Positions 16,055 through 22,884 of a stretch of DNA of 42,096 nucleotides are shown piece after piece. The stretch comes from an uncultured archaeon (GTDB lineage Archaea; Hadarchaeota; Hadarchaeia; Hadarchaeales; WYZ-LMO6). Under the pieces are notes generated by a model, which saw only the letters and a program-made list of their open reading frames with translations, was not told the origin of the DNA and made no database searches. Position 1 is the first letter of the stretch, and every line of letters begins with the position of its first letter. Made by a program: the position numbers and the translations under genes. Where the stretch lies: assembly GCA_938074535.1 (NCBI GenBank), contig CALJER010000043.1, positions 1-42,096 of the forward strand. The letters run 5' to 3'.

Positions 16055-17647
16055 TCAAGAATCCCCGGACCTGCCCTCCGCGCCGTCGCCCACTGCCCAG
16101 GAGAACTTCTTCAGGAGGGACTTGGGGTATATCCTCTCCACCCCGTATCCCACCTTCCTGGCCCAGGAGGCGTAGACCCTCGGATCGATGTAGGAGTTGA
16201 GGGAGGTGCCCAAGTTGAAGTCCCTTATCTCGCGCTCCAGCTCCAGCCTGAGCCTGAGCTCCCTTATCCTCTCCCTCAGCTTCCTCACCCTTTCCTCCGT
16301 CCTCTTTCCAGGCTTCTCCCGCAGCTCCGCTATCCTCCGCTCCAGCGCCCTTATCCTCTCCCTTATCCTCTCCATCTTTTTCTTCCATCCGGCGGGAACC
16401 TTGCGCTTGTGGTTCAGCTCCTCAGCAGCCCTCAGGTTGGCCATCTTGGCCGCGTACCTCTTCTCCATCTCCGTGCTCCCCCTCCCCACCTTCACCTTCT
16501 TCAGCTCCTCCTCCACTATCCTGGAGGCGTGGTAAGTGCGGAAGACCTTCGCCGTAAGACCCGGCATCGCTTCCCCCAGAAAGGAGTTAACATCCTCCGA
16601 ACTCACGCCCGGGAAAATCCTCTCTCCTCCCCTGCCCGCGAACTCCTTCAGGTTCCGGAGAACCTCGGGAGAGGGATCCAGGATCTTGGACCACCGCACA
16701 TGATCTTTACCCAAGAAGCTGAACTTCACCCTCCCTCCGTCGAACTTGAGGTGCTGCGGTCCCAGCGTGGTGGCCCCCACCGTGTTCCTCTCCTCCCTGT
16801 CCCTCTCGTCGCCCACCCTCAGCTTCAGCTCATCTATGAGATAGCAAACGGTTGCCACCATCCTGCGCTTGGGATCGGGATCCGAGAGACCCTTCCTTAT
16901 GTGCTCCCTCACTCTCTCAATCTTCCTGCCCAGCTCCCTGGCACGGTCGAACTTCTCCTTCTCCCTCTCCTGCTTCAGGGGGGAGGAGTCTGAGAGCCAG
17001 ACATACTTCATCTTTCCCGTGAGCTTGTCCCTCCACTTCGCTATCCAGAGGGCGCCCGGGTCCCACTCCCTCCCACCCCACCTCCTGCCGGCTGGGGCCT
17101 CCGGCATGGGTGCCTCGGGGGAGAGGTTGAGGATGATATCCTCGTACTCCACCCTGGGCTTCCACCTGCCCCTCTGGGGATGCTTTCCCCTCCCCACGAA
17201 AACACAGGGAGGTTCGACCGTGTAGTTCTTCACCTCCACCCTCTCCCCGTCGATCCAGGCCGTGCCCCATCTCTCCCTGTTGGCCTCCCTCAGGCGCCTG
17301 CGCTCCTCGGCCAGCCTCCTACGCTCCTCCCTCGTCATTTCCTCTTTTCTCTTCCTCTCCCGCTCAAGCCACTCCAACACGGGTGAAAAATCGAAATGCC
17401 CAAGCTCCGTGTCCCTGGGCAAACCCAGGGCCTCGCTGAAATCGGAGAGGAAGTTCCTCACGAAAACCCCGTCCTCCCCCCTGCCTGCCAGCAGGTGCCT
17501 GCCAAAGGCCACGGCCATTTCCTCCTGCTGGGGATTCAAATCCACCCTCTTTCCCCGGTACAGGATGTGCAGTCCCTTGAACTCGTAGGGCGGAAGCAGA
17601 ACGCCCTTGTGAACAAGGGATTTCATCCTCGCTTTCCTCTTTTCCAT
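16055..17647 (-). CDS. Eukaryote-type DNA topoisomerase IB
   Basis: Relaxes supercoils of either sign through a 3'-phosphotyrosine intermediate. The 530-residue protein covers the core and C-terminal domains of the eukaryotic enzyme without its long charged N-terminus. Catalytic residues line up with human Top1: R in LRVGDERD (about 277), K in FSFLGKDHVRW (about 314), R in TAKVFRTYHASR (about 370), H in EELNHKRKVP (about 413) and the nucleophile Tyr in LGTSLNSYIDPR (about 486). A charged coiled-coil linker (about 420-475) precedes the Tyr, as in eukaryotes. The N-terminal GVLLPPYEFKGLHILYRGKRVDL matches the cap domain. The ATG at 17647 is 29 bases from a TATA-like CTTTTTAG on this strand; a TTG at 17668 and an ATG at 17626 are alternatives. 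Confidence 0.95.
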   Translation of the reverse strand: MEKRKARMKSLVHKGVLLPPYEFKGLHILYRGKRVDLNPQQEEMAVAFGRHLLAGRGEDGVFVRNFLSDFSEALGLPRDTELGHFDFSPVLEWLERERKRKEEMTREERRRLAEERRRLREANRERWGTAWIDGERVEVKNYTVEPPCVFVGRGKHPQRGRWKPRVEYEDIILNLSPEAPMPEAPAGRRWGGREWDPGALWIAKWRDKLTGKMKYVWLSDSSPLKQEREKEKFDRARELGRKIERVREHIRKGLSDPDPKRRMVATVCYLIDELKLRVGDERDREERNTVGATTLGPQHLKFDGGRVKFSFLGKDHVRWSKILDPSPEVLRNLKEFAGRGGERIFPGVSSEDVNSFLGEAMPGLTAKVFRTYHASRIVEEELKKVKVGRGSTEMEKRYAAKMANLRAAEELNHKRKVPAGWKKKMERIRERIRALERRIAELREKPGKRTEERVRKLRERIRELRLRLELEREIRDFNLGTSLNSYIDPRVYASWARKVGYGVERIYPKSLLKKFSWAVGDGAEGRSGDS

Positions 17648-17672
17648 CCTTTTCCGAAAAGACCTCAAGCTC

Positions 17673-17680
17673 TAAAAAGT
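17673..17680 (-). promoter_or_regulatory. TATA box of topoisomerase IB
   Basis: CTTTTTAG on the minus strand, next to the stop codon of the LAGLIDADG-like gene and about 29 bases from the ATG at 17647. Confidence 0.45.
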
Positions 17681-18006
17681 TAGAACCTACCCCTCTGCTT
17701 CCACTGGAGAACATTCTCTTTCCACTTTTCATACTGCCGGATTTTGGAGGGGGTTCTGAGCCCCCCTTCTAGAAACTCCATAAGCGCCACTACCTCCCTC
17801 TTTTTTCTCACCTCCCAGCGGTAGAGGTTCCCTACCTTTTTTACCTCCCCCAGTCCCGTTGCTTCCCTCAGAAAAAGAAGGGTTTCTTTCTCCATCTGGG
17901 TGAGGAAGAAGGCCGGGTTCTGGTAACTCCTGCGCCCTGCCACCACCCTGTTGGTGGTGAAGCATCCCTTTGCTTCCAGGTATCCCAAGATCCAGTCCTT
18001 CTCCAT
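17680..18006 (-). CDS. Small LAGLIDADG-like protein, catalytic acid replaced by Lys
   Basis: A 108-residue free-standing protein. Its N-terminus DWILGYLEAKGCFTTN matches the first helix and following strand of single-motif LAGLIDADG homing endonucleases, including the packing glycines. The later QNPAFFLTQMEKETLLFLREATGLGEVKK and YRWEVRKKREVVALMEFLE segments fit the fold (strand, helix, strand, helix). The metal-binding acidic residue of the motif (the D before the last G, D20 in I-CreI) is a Lys here, so nuclease activity is unlikely and a DNA-binding role is more plausible. The gene lies wholly between two inverted ORB elements of the candidate origin, with a palindrome just upstream of its ATG at 18006. 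It is not an intein or intron remnant that I can see. Confidence 0.72.
   Translation of the reverse strand: MEKDWILGYLEAKGCFTTNRVVAGRRSYQNPAFFLTQMEKETLLFLREATGLGEVKKVGNLYRWEVRKKREVVALMEFLEGGLRTPSKIRQYEKWKENVLQWKQRGRF
17690..17709 (-). repeat. ORB-like element 1 (inverted)
   Basis: On the minus strand it reads CTCCAGTGGAAGCAGAGGGG, followed by T. It differs from ORB element 2 at one of 20 positions and carries the CCAGTGGAA core and G-string of archaeal Orc1/Cdc6 boxes. It sits in the last codons of the LAGLIDADG-like gene. Confidence 0.75.
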
Positions 18007-18015
18007 ATTTGATAT

Positions 18016-18033
18016 GTTTGTTACAAACGTTTG
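18016..18033. promoter_or_regulatory. Palindromic operator-like site upstream of the LAGLIDADG-like gene
   Basis: GTTTG-TTA-CAAAC-GTTTG: an interrupted inverted repeat followed by the perfect palindrome CAAACGTTTG at 18024-18033. It lies 10-27 bases upstream of the ATG at 18006, between it and a T/A-rich promoter element, the place expected for autorepression, and inside the AT-rich part of the candidate origin. Confidence 0.5.
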
Positions 18034-18051
18034 GGTAAAAATAATTAACAG

Positions 18052-18071
18052 CTCCAGTGGAAACAGAGGGG
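18052..18071 (+). repeat. ORB-like element 2
   Basis: CTCCAGTGGAAACAGAGGGG, followed by T. This is a close match to the mini-ORB consensus recalled for Orc1/Cdc6 binding (CCAGTGGAAAC core, then a G-string). It lies in the non-coding gap, with the G-string pointing toward hsp20 and away from element 1. Confidence 0.8.
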
Positions 18072-18083
18072 TCTGTCCGAGAG

Positions 18084-18090
18084 ATTTATA
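18084..18090 (+). promoter_or_regulatory. TATA box of hsp20
   Basis: ATTTATA, about 32 bases before the GTG at 18119. It lies 12 bases from ORB element 2, so origin binding and hsp20 transcription may interfere. Confidence 0.5.
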
Positions 18091-18118
18091 GGGGGGAAAA
18101 AGAAAATTTTGGGAGAGG

Positions 18119-18532
18119 GTGTTCGAGGAGGACTTCTTCGAGAAAATAAGGAGGATGGTCGAGGAGACGGAGAGGAAACAGGAGGAGATTTCGGTGGAGA
18201 TAAAGGGATCCGAAGCCTCCTCGGTGAGGGTCAGAAGAAGGGGTCCGAGAGTCCTAGAGCAGGTAAGCATACAGGAAACCCTGGAAACGGAGTACATGTG
18301 CCTGGAAAAACCCAGGGAGATGATTTTCTGCATGCACGTGCCCGGCGTGGAGAGGGAAGGCATAGAGATACGGAGGAGGGGAAGGGCGCTGGAAATCGTC
18401 GCGAAGAGGAGGGACGGGAGGGCCTACTTCTCAACCTTCGAACTCCCCCGGAACGCGGTTCCAGAGGAGCGCATTCTGAGGGTAAAGGATGGCCTTTTAG
18501 TTTTGATCATCCCAAAGAGGAAGAGAGTCTGA
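18119..18532 (+). CDS. Small heat-shock protein, Hsp20/alpha-crystallin domain
   Basis: A 137-residue ATP-independent holdase-type protein. A helical, charged N-terminal arm (about 1-45) is followed by the alpha-crystallin beta sandwich: EMIFCMHVPGVEREGIEIRRRGRALEIVAKR and FELPRNAVPEERILRVKDGLLVLIIPK, with the conserved A/G-x-L-like DGLLVLIIPK strand near the end. The usual C-terminal I-x-I tail is missing because the protein stops after KRKRV, so its oligomer contacts may differ. The GTG start at 18119 follows GGGAGAGG. Its TGA stop is in the same frame as the downstream ACT-domain gene. Confidence 0.85.
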   Translation: MFEEDFFEKIRRMVEETERKQEEISVEIKGSEASSVRVRRRGPRVLEQVSIQETLETEYMCLEKPREMIFCMHVPGVEREGIEIRRRGRALEIVAKRRDGRAYFSTFELPRNAVPEERILRVKDGLLVLIIPKRKRV

Positions 18533-18601
18533 GGATGCTGGGAGGGGAGGGAAATCCTAGTCCGACTGGAGCTGGAGCTGGAAGACGTACCCGGTCAGCT
18601 G

Positions 18602-19057
18602 GTGAGGGCCCTAGAGCCCATCTCTAGGTTTGGAGGCAACATCAAGAGCGTGGTCCACAGACGAGAGAAGAAGACCAAACTGGGTCTGGTTCCCGTCACG
18701 GTGGTTCTGGAGATAGGCGACAGGAGCAGGTTCAGGAGGGTGCTTTCCGAACTGAGGGCGCAGGGTGTCAGGATCACGCATGTGGGGGAGAAGGAAGAGC
18801 TCAGCAAGAAGGTGGTTCTGATAGCGGGGAGGATGAGGGTGGAGGACCTCAGGGAGATAACGGAGGAGATGGGAAGGGTGAGCGGGGCGAAGGTCTCGGA
18901 CATGAGGCTTTCCATGGGTGAGAGGGGGGAGATGGCGGTGCGTTTGAGGCTCAACGGCAGGGACGAAAGGGTTTTGGAGGAGGCCCTCTCCCTCCTGGAG
19001 AGGCTTTCGGGGGAGAAGGGGCTTCTCCTTCTGAAGGCGGTGGAGGAAGGGCCTTGA
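18602..19057 (+). CDS. ACT-domain regulatory protein, N-terminus displaced by frame problem
   Basis: An amino-acid-binding regulatory protein, probably sensing a product of the aspartate pathway. An ACT domain starts with RLELELEDVPGQLVRALEPI, then SRFGGNIKSVVHRRE; a second ACT-like half follows (VVLIAGRMRVEDLREITEEM). The first strand lies upstream of the GTG at 18602, in the same frame back to the Hsp20 stop at 18532, yet no ATG, GTG or TTG occurs there. An ATG at 18535 is one frame off; loss of one G from the GGG at 18539-18541 would join it to MLEGREILVRLELELE and give a complete domain. The listed start is only the first standard codon in frame. The stop overlaps hom by four bases. Confidence 0.8.
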   Translation: MRALEPISRFGGNIKSVVHRREKKTKLGLVPVTVVLEIGDRSRFRRVLSELRAQGVRITHVGEKEELSKKVVLIAGRMRVEDLREITEEMGRVSGAKVSDMRLSMGERGEMAVRLRLNGRDERVLEEALSLLERLSGEKGLLLLKAVEEGP

Positions 19058-20055
19058 AGCTCATCGTAGTCGGCTTCGGGAACCTGGGCAGGGCCCTCGT
19101 CAGAATTCTCTCCGAGAAGAAGGAGTTCCTGGAGAAGAGGTACGGACTCTCGCCCAGGGTGAGCGCCGTGGTCGACGAATACGGGGCGCTCGTGAGGGAG
19201 GAGGGAGTCCCCTTCAGGGAGCTCATCGAGCTGGCGGAGAAGGGCAGGGTGGTGGGCGGGAGGAGGATGAGCGGAAGGGAGGTGATAAGGGAAGTGGAGG
19301 GTGAGGTGGTTTTTGAACTCACCCCCACCAACATAGAGACGGGCGAGCCAGGCCTGAGCCACATAAGGGAGGCCATGCTTTCCGGGAAGCATGTGGTGAC
19401 CTCCAACAAAGGCCCTCTGGTGGTGGCCTTCAGGGAACTGGAGGAGCTCTCCAGGAAGAGGTCCGTGGAGTTCAGGTACTCTGCCTCGGTGGGTGGAGCC
19501 ATACCCGTGATAAACTTGGCCAGAAGGGTTCTCGCCGGGAACAGGATTCTGGCTATACGTGGAGTGCTTAACGGCACCACCAACTACATTTTAACGCGCA
19601 TGAGCCAGGAAGAAGTTCCCCTCGACATCGTCCTCAGGGAGGCCCAGGAGCTGGGGATAGCGGAGAAGGATCCGAGCTTGGACCTGGAGGGTGTGGACAC
19701 GGCCTGCAAGATAACCATCCTGGCCAATGCGGTGCTGGGCAGGAACGCGAAGCTGAAGGAGGTGAAGAGGGAGGGGATCATGCGCGTCACCCCCCAGGTA
19801 ATGCGCCTGGCCCAGGAGGCGGGATTCACGGTGAAGCTGGTGGGCACGGCCAGCGAGAGCGTGCTGGAAGTGGCGCCCAGGCTGGTGCCCGTTCATCACC
19901 CCCTGGCCGTCAGCGGCACCCTCAACGCGGTTTCCCTGGAGCTCGACCTCGCCAGGGAGATAACCATCACTGGGTTCGGGGCAGGGCCGCGGGAGACCTC
20001 CAGCTCCCTCCTGGGTGACCTGGTGGACATCCACCAGACCCTCTCTGGGAAATAG
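19054..20055 (+). CDS. hom: Homoserine dehydrogenase
   Basis: Reduces aspartate semialdehyde to homoserine for threonine and methionine. The 333-residue protein has the N-terminal Rossmann fold (KLIVVGFGNLGRALVRIL), the ELTPTNIETGEP segment, SGKHVVTSNKGPL with the catalytic-site Lys near residue 117, the SASVGGAIPVI substrate segment, and the GVLNGTTNYILTRM signature near residue 170. It has no C-terminal ACT domain of its own; the ACT protein immediately upstream, overlapping by TTGA, likely supplies it in trans. The start codon is TTG. Confidence 0.95.
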   Translation: MKLIVVGFGNLGRALVRILSEKKEFLEKRYGLSPRVSAVVDEYGALVREEGVPFRELIELAEKGRVVGGRRMSGREVIREVEGEVVFELTPTNIETGEPGLSHIREAMLSGKHVVTSNKGPLVVAFRELEELSRKRSVEFRYSASVGGAIPVINLARRVLAGNRILAIRGVLNGTTNYILTRMSQEEVPLDIVLREAQELGIAEKDPSLDLEGVDTACKITILANAVLGRNAKLKEVKREGIMRVTPQVMRLAQEAGFTVKLVGTASESVLEVAPRLVPVHHPLAVSGTLNAVSLELDLAREITITGFGAGPRETSSSLLGDLVDIHQTLSGK

Positions 20056-20070
20056 CCGCGACTCGAAAGG

Positions 20071-20077
20071 CTATTAA
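20071..20077 (+). promoter_or_regulatory. TATA box of thrC
   Basis: CTATTAA centred 25 bases before the ATG at 20099, suggesting an independent, leaderless thrC-glyA transcript. Confidence 0.45.
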
Positions 20078-20098
20078 CTCGTGTGTGAAGGGGGGAAG

Positions 20099-21328
20099 AT
20101 GGCTGCTTGGTTCGAGTACCGATGCATAGAGTGCGGGGAGAGGAGGGACCCCCACCAGAAGCTCTACGAGTGCCCCCGCTGTGGGGGTTTGCTGGAGATT
20201 GAGCTGGACCTGGAGCAGGTCTCGGAGAAGCTGGATCGGAGGAAGTTGGAGAGGGAGCCCATACGTGTTTGGAAGTACCGCCCCTTCCTGCCGGTGGAGG
20301 ATGAGAGCAAGGTGGTAACGCTGGGCGAGGGCGGGACTCCCCTTTACCGCTGCAGGAAGCTGGAGGAGAAGCTGGGGCTCAGAGAGATACGCGTGAAGTA
20401 CGAGGGAGCCAACCCCACGGGCTCCTTCAAGGACAGGGGCATGACGGTAGGGGTCACCAGGGCGCTGGAGTTGGGGGTCAAGACGGTGGTCTGTGCTTCC
20501 ACGGGCAATACCTCAGCCTCCCTGGCGGCTTACGCAGCCAGGGCCGGGCTTCGGTGTTTGGTGCTTCTCCCTGCCGGGAAGGTGGCCATGGGGAAGCTGG
20601 CGCAGGCTCTGGTATATGGTGCCCGGGTGCTGGCCGTAAGGGGGAACTTCGACAGGGCCCTCTCCCTGCTGCGGGAGATATGCCTGGAGAGGGAGGACTT
20701 CTACCTTCTCAATTCCCTCAACCCCTTCAGGCCCCAGGGGCAGAAGACCATAGGTTTCGAGATAGCGGAGCAGATGGGGTGGGAGGCTCCGGAGAGGGTG
20801 GTGGTGCCCATGGGGAACTGCGCCAACATATGGGCCATCTATAAGGGATTCCTGGAGCTCCAGAAGACTGGGCTGGTGGGGAGCATACCCAAGATGACCG
20901 GCATTCAGGCCGAGGGGGCGAAGCCCATAGTGGATGCCATCAAGAGGGGTCTCGAGAGATTCGTCCCCGTGGAGAACCCGGAGACCATAGCCACGGCTAT
21001 CAGGATAGGGAACCCCGTGAACGGTCCCAAAGCCATAAGGGCGATAAGGAGGTCGGGAGGAACGGCGGAGAGCGTGACGGACGAGGAAATCGTGGAGGCC
21101 CAGCTCATGCTGGCCAGGTTGGAGGGAATAGGGGTGGAACCCGCCAGTGCAGCGGCTTTGGCAGGGCTTAAAAAGCTGGTGGAAGCAGGTGAGGTGGACA
21201 GGGACGAGAGGGTGGTATGTGTGGCCACGGGCAGCGTGATGAAGGATCCCGAGGAGGCGGTGAGGGTTTCGGAAGGCGCGGTGGAGCTGGAGGGAGAGAA
21301 GGAGGAGATACTGGGGGCGGTGAGGTGA
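20099..21328 (+). CDS. thrC: Threonine synthase
   Basis: PLP enzyme converting O-phosphohomoserine to threonine. The 409-residue protein begins with a zinc ribbon (CIECGERRD...CPRCGG, about residues 9-30) usual in archaeal ThrC. It continues with TLGEGGTPLYR, the PLP-lysine motif NPTGSFKDRGM (Lys near 112), ASTGNTSASLAAYAARAG, the GQKTIGFEIAEQM and PMGNCANIWAIYKGF segments, and ATGSVMKDPE near the end. The ATG at 20099 is preferred to the in-frame GTG at 20081 because of TATA spacing. It continues the homoserine pathway of hom upstream; the next gene, glyA, overlaps by four bases. Confidence 0.95.
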   Translation: MAAWFEYRCIECGERRDPHQKLYECPRCGGLLEIELDLEQVSEKLDRRKLEREPIRVWKYRPFLPVEDESKVVTLGEGGTPLYRCRKLEEKLGLREIRVKYEGANPTGSFKDRGMTVGVTRALELGVKTVVCASTGNTSASLAAYAARAGLRCLVLLPAGKVAMGKLAQALVYGARVLAVRGNFDRALSLLREICLEREDFYLLNSLNPFRPQGQKTIGFEIAEQMGWEAPERVVVPMGNCANIWAIYKGFLELQKTGLVGSIPKMTGIQAEGAKPIVDAIKRGLERFVPVENPETIATAIRIGNPVNGPKAIRAIRRSGGTAESVTDEEIVEAQLMLARLEGIGVEPASAAALAGLKKLVEAGEVDRDERVVCVATGSVMKDPEEAVRVSEGAVELEGEKEEILGAVR

Positions 21329-22629
21329 GGGGGAGGACCCCCAGGGAGGCCTTCGAGCGGACCTTCGAACTCCTTAGACAGCACCACGAGTGGATGGAGA
21401 GGACCATCAACCTCATCGCCAGCGAGAATGTCACGAGCCTCGCCGTGAGGGAGGCCCTGCTCACGGACTTTCAGCACAGGTACGCCGAGGGCTGGCCGGG
21501 CGAGAGGGTCTACGCGGGGTGCAAATACATAGACCAGGTTGAGCTTCTGTGCATAGAGCTGGCGAAGGAACTCTTCAGAGCGGAGCATGTGAACGTGCAG
21601 CCCGTTTCAGGGGTGGTGGCCAACCTAGCGATGTACACCACCCTCACGGAGCCTGGTGACAGGATGATGTGTCTTGCCATTCCCGCGGGGGGCCACATAA
21701 GCATGGGGAAGAAGAAGCTGGGGGGGACGGCTGGAGCGGTTCACGGGCTGGAGGTGGAGAACTGGCCCTTTGACGAGAAGAAGATGAACATAGAGGTGGA
21801 CGCGGCCATCAGGAAGGTTAGGGAGTTCAAGCCCAAGCTCCTCCTCTTCGGAGGTAGCGTTATGCTCTTTCCGCATCCCGTGAAGGAGTTTCAAGAGGTG
21901 GCCCAGGAGGTGGGAGCATACATAGGATATGACGCCGCCCACGTGGCCGGGCTGATAGCGGGGAAGCAGTTCCAGGAGCCACTCAGGGAGGGTGCGGACG
22001 TAATGACCTGCAGCACCCACAAGACCCTTCCTGGGCCCCAGCACGGAATGATCATGTGCAGGAAGGAACTGGCGGAAGCGGTCAACAGGGCGGTGTTTCC
22101 GGGTGTGGTGAGCAATCACCACCTCCACTGCGTGGCGGCACTGAACGTGGCGCTTGCAGAGATGCTCGAGTTCGGGAGGGAGTATGCGAGGCAGATAGTG
22201 AGGAACGCCAGGGCCCTGGCGGAGGAGCTTTACGAAGGCGGGCTGAGGGTAATAGGTGCTGATCTGGGTTTCACCTCTTCCCACACCATTTTGGTGGAGG
22301 TGGTGAAGGAGGGAGGGGGAAGGGAGCTGGAGGAGAAGCTGGAGAAGGCCAACATTCTGGTCAATCGCAACCTCTTGCCCTGGGACATCAGGGAGGGCAG
22401 ACACTACCAAAACCCCGGCGGGATTAGACTGGGGGTTTCGGAGGTCACCAGGCTGGGGATGAAGGAGGAGGAGATGGGAAGGGTGGCAGAGTTCATCCTC
22501 AGGGTGGTGAGGGGGGAAAACCCGGGCAGGGTGGCTGCCGATGTTGAGGAGTTCAGAAGGGGCTTTAACAGGATCCACTACGCCTTCGATTCGGCGGCGG
22601 AGGCTTATCGATACATAAAACTCAGGTGA
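21325..22629 (+). CDS. glyA: Serine hydroxymethyltransferase
   Basis: PLP enzyme interconverting serine and glycine with a tetrahydropterin C1 carrier. The 434-residue protein has NLIASENVTSLAVREALLTDFQHRYAEG near residue 32, the YIDQVELLCIELAKELF segment, the QPVSGVVANLAMYT strand, YDAAHVAGLIAGKQFQ, and the PLP-lysine motif DVMTCSTHKTLPGPQHG (Lys near 232). The GTG at 21325 shares the GTGA overlap with thrC. Coupling to threonine synthesis may reflect the threonine-aldolase side activity of many SHMTs; that is inference. Confidence 0.95.
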   Translation: MRGRTPREAFERTFELLRQHHEWMERTINLIASENVTSLAVREALLTDFQHRYAEGWPGERVYAGCKYIDQVELLCIELAKELFRAEHVNVQPVSGVVANLAMYTTLTEPGDRMMCLAIPAGGHISMGKKKLGGTAGAVHGLEVENWPFDEKKMNIEVDAAIRKVREFKPKLLLFGGSVMLFPHPVKEFQEVAQEVGAYIGYDAAHVAGLIAGKQFQEPLREGADVMTCSTHKTLPGPQHGMIMCRKELAEAVNRAVFPGVVSNHHLHCVAALNVALAEMLEFGREYARQIVRNARALAEELYEGGLRVIGADLGFTSSHTILVEVVKEGGGRELEEKLEKANILVNRNLLPWDIREGRHYQNPGGIRLGVSEVTRLGMKEEEMGRVAEFILRVVRGENPGRVAADVEEFRRGFNRIHYAFDSAAEAYRYIKLR

Positions 22630-22669
22630 CCCAACGGGTCCGTGATGGGGCGGTAACTTCGGGTCACCT
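22624..22669 (+). terminator. Hairpin over the glyA stop codon, T-run downstream
   Basis: The nine-base arms AGGTGACCC (22624-22632) and GGGTCACCT (22661-22669) are perfectly complementary around a 28-base loop; the glyA TGA lies in the 5' arm. A run of six T follows at about 22684-22689. This could be a 3'-end or stability hairpin or a terminator; the long loop and the distance to the T-run are unusual. Confidence 0.4.
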
Positions 22670-22740
22670 CTCTGGGAGAAGCCCTTTTTTGTTACACCGA
22701 CTGAAACGCGGTAGAAAGTCGGGAGGGAGGTGGAAAAGAT

Positions 22741-22884
22741 ATGCGTCCAATTTTTATGGAGGTAAAAAAATTTCACCGTCCTAAAAAAAGAGAATTCTTT
22801 TTTGTCACCGATGGGGAGATAAGAGCTCTCTTCGGACCGACGGTTAAGCGGGGGGAAACTCTTGGAAGAACTTGCCGGGGCTGA
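22741..22884 (+). CDS. Possible small protein in the mcm leader (47 aa)
   Basis: An open frame from ATG 22741 (or ATG 22756) to TGA 22884, overlapping the mcm start by 23 bases. It encodes a basic N-terminus and then REFFFVTDGEIRALFGPTVK, which reads like real protein, but I recognise no family. Base composition is AT-rich compared with all neighbours, so it may instead be a promoter/leader region that happens to be open. No convincing ribosome-binding site was found for the first ATG; GGAGG at 22758-22762 comes after it. Confidence 0.3.
   Translation: MRPIFMEVKKFHRPKKREFFFVTDGEIRALFGPTVKRGETLGRTCRG

Larger units (their letters stand above)
17690..18118. other. oriC: Candidate chromosomal replication origin
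   Basis: Two near-identical ORB-type sequences in inverted orientation, 342 bases apart, bound this interval. An AT-rich stretch at about 18004-18050 in an otherwise GC-rich sequence is a candidate unwinding element. Genes run away from the interval on both sides: minus strand to 14.2 kb on the left, plus strand to 32.8 kb on the right. The orc1/cdc6, mcm, gins and PolD genes lie 4.7-14 kb to the right, and a topoisomerase lies immediately to the left. ORB plus inverted arrangement plus AT-rich spacer is the known archaeal origin pattern; origin activity is inferred. Only two ORBs are seen. Confidence 0.75.

Noticed and set aside
17749-17757. GGAGGGGG tract between the two ORBs as a further ORB
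   Set aside because: The CCAGTGGAA core is absent; only the G-run resembles an ORB.
18007-18363. Upstream extension of the LAGLIDADG-like reading frame
   Set aside because: It crosses the AT-rich non-coding gap and the Hsp20 gene in antisense; the protein-like sequence starts at the ATG at 18006.
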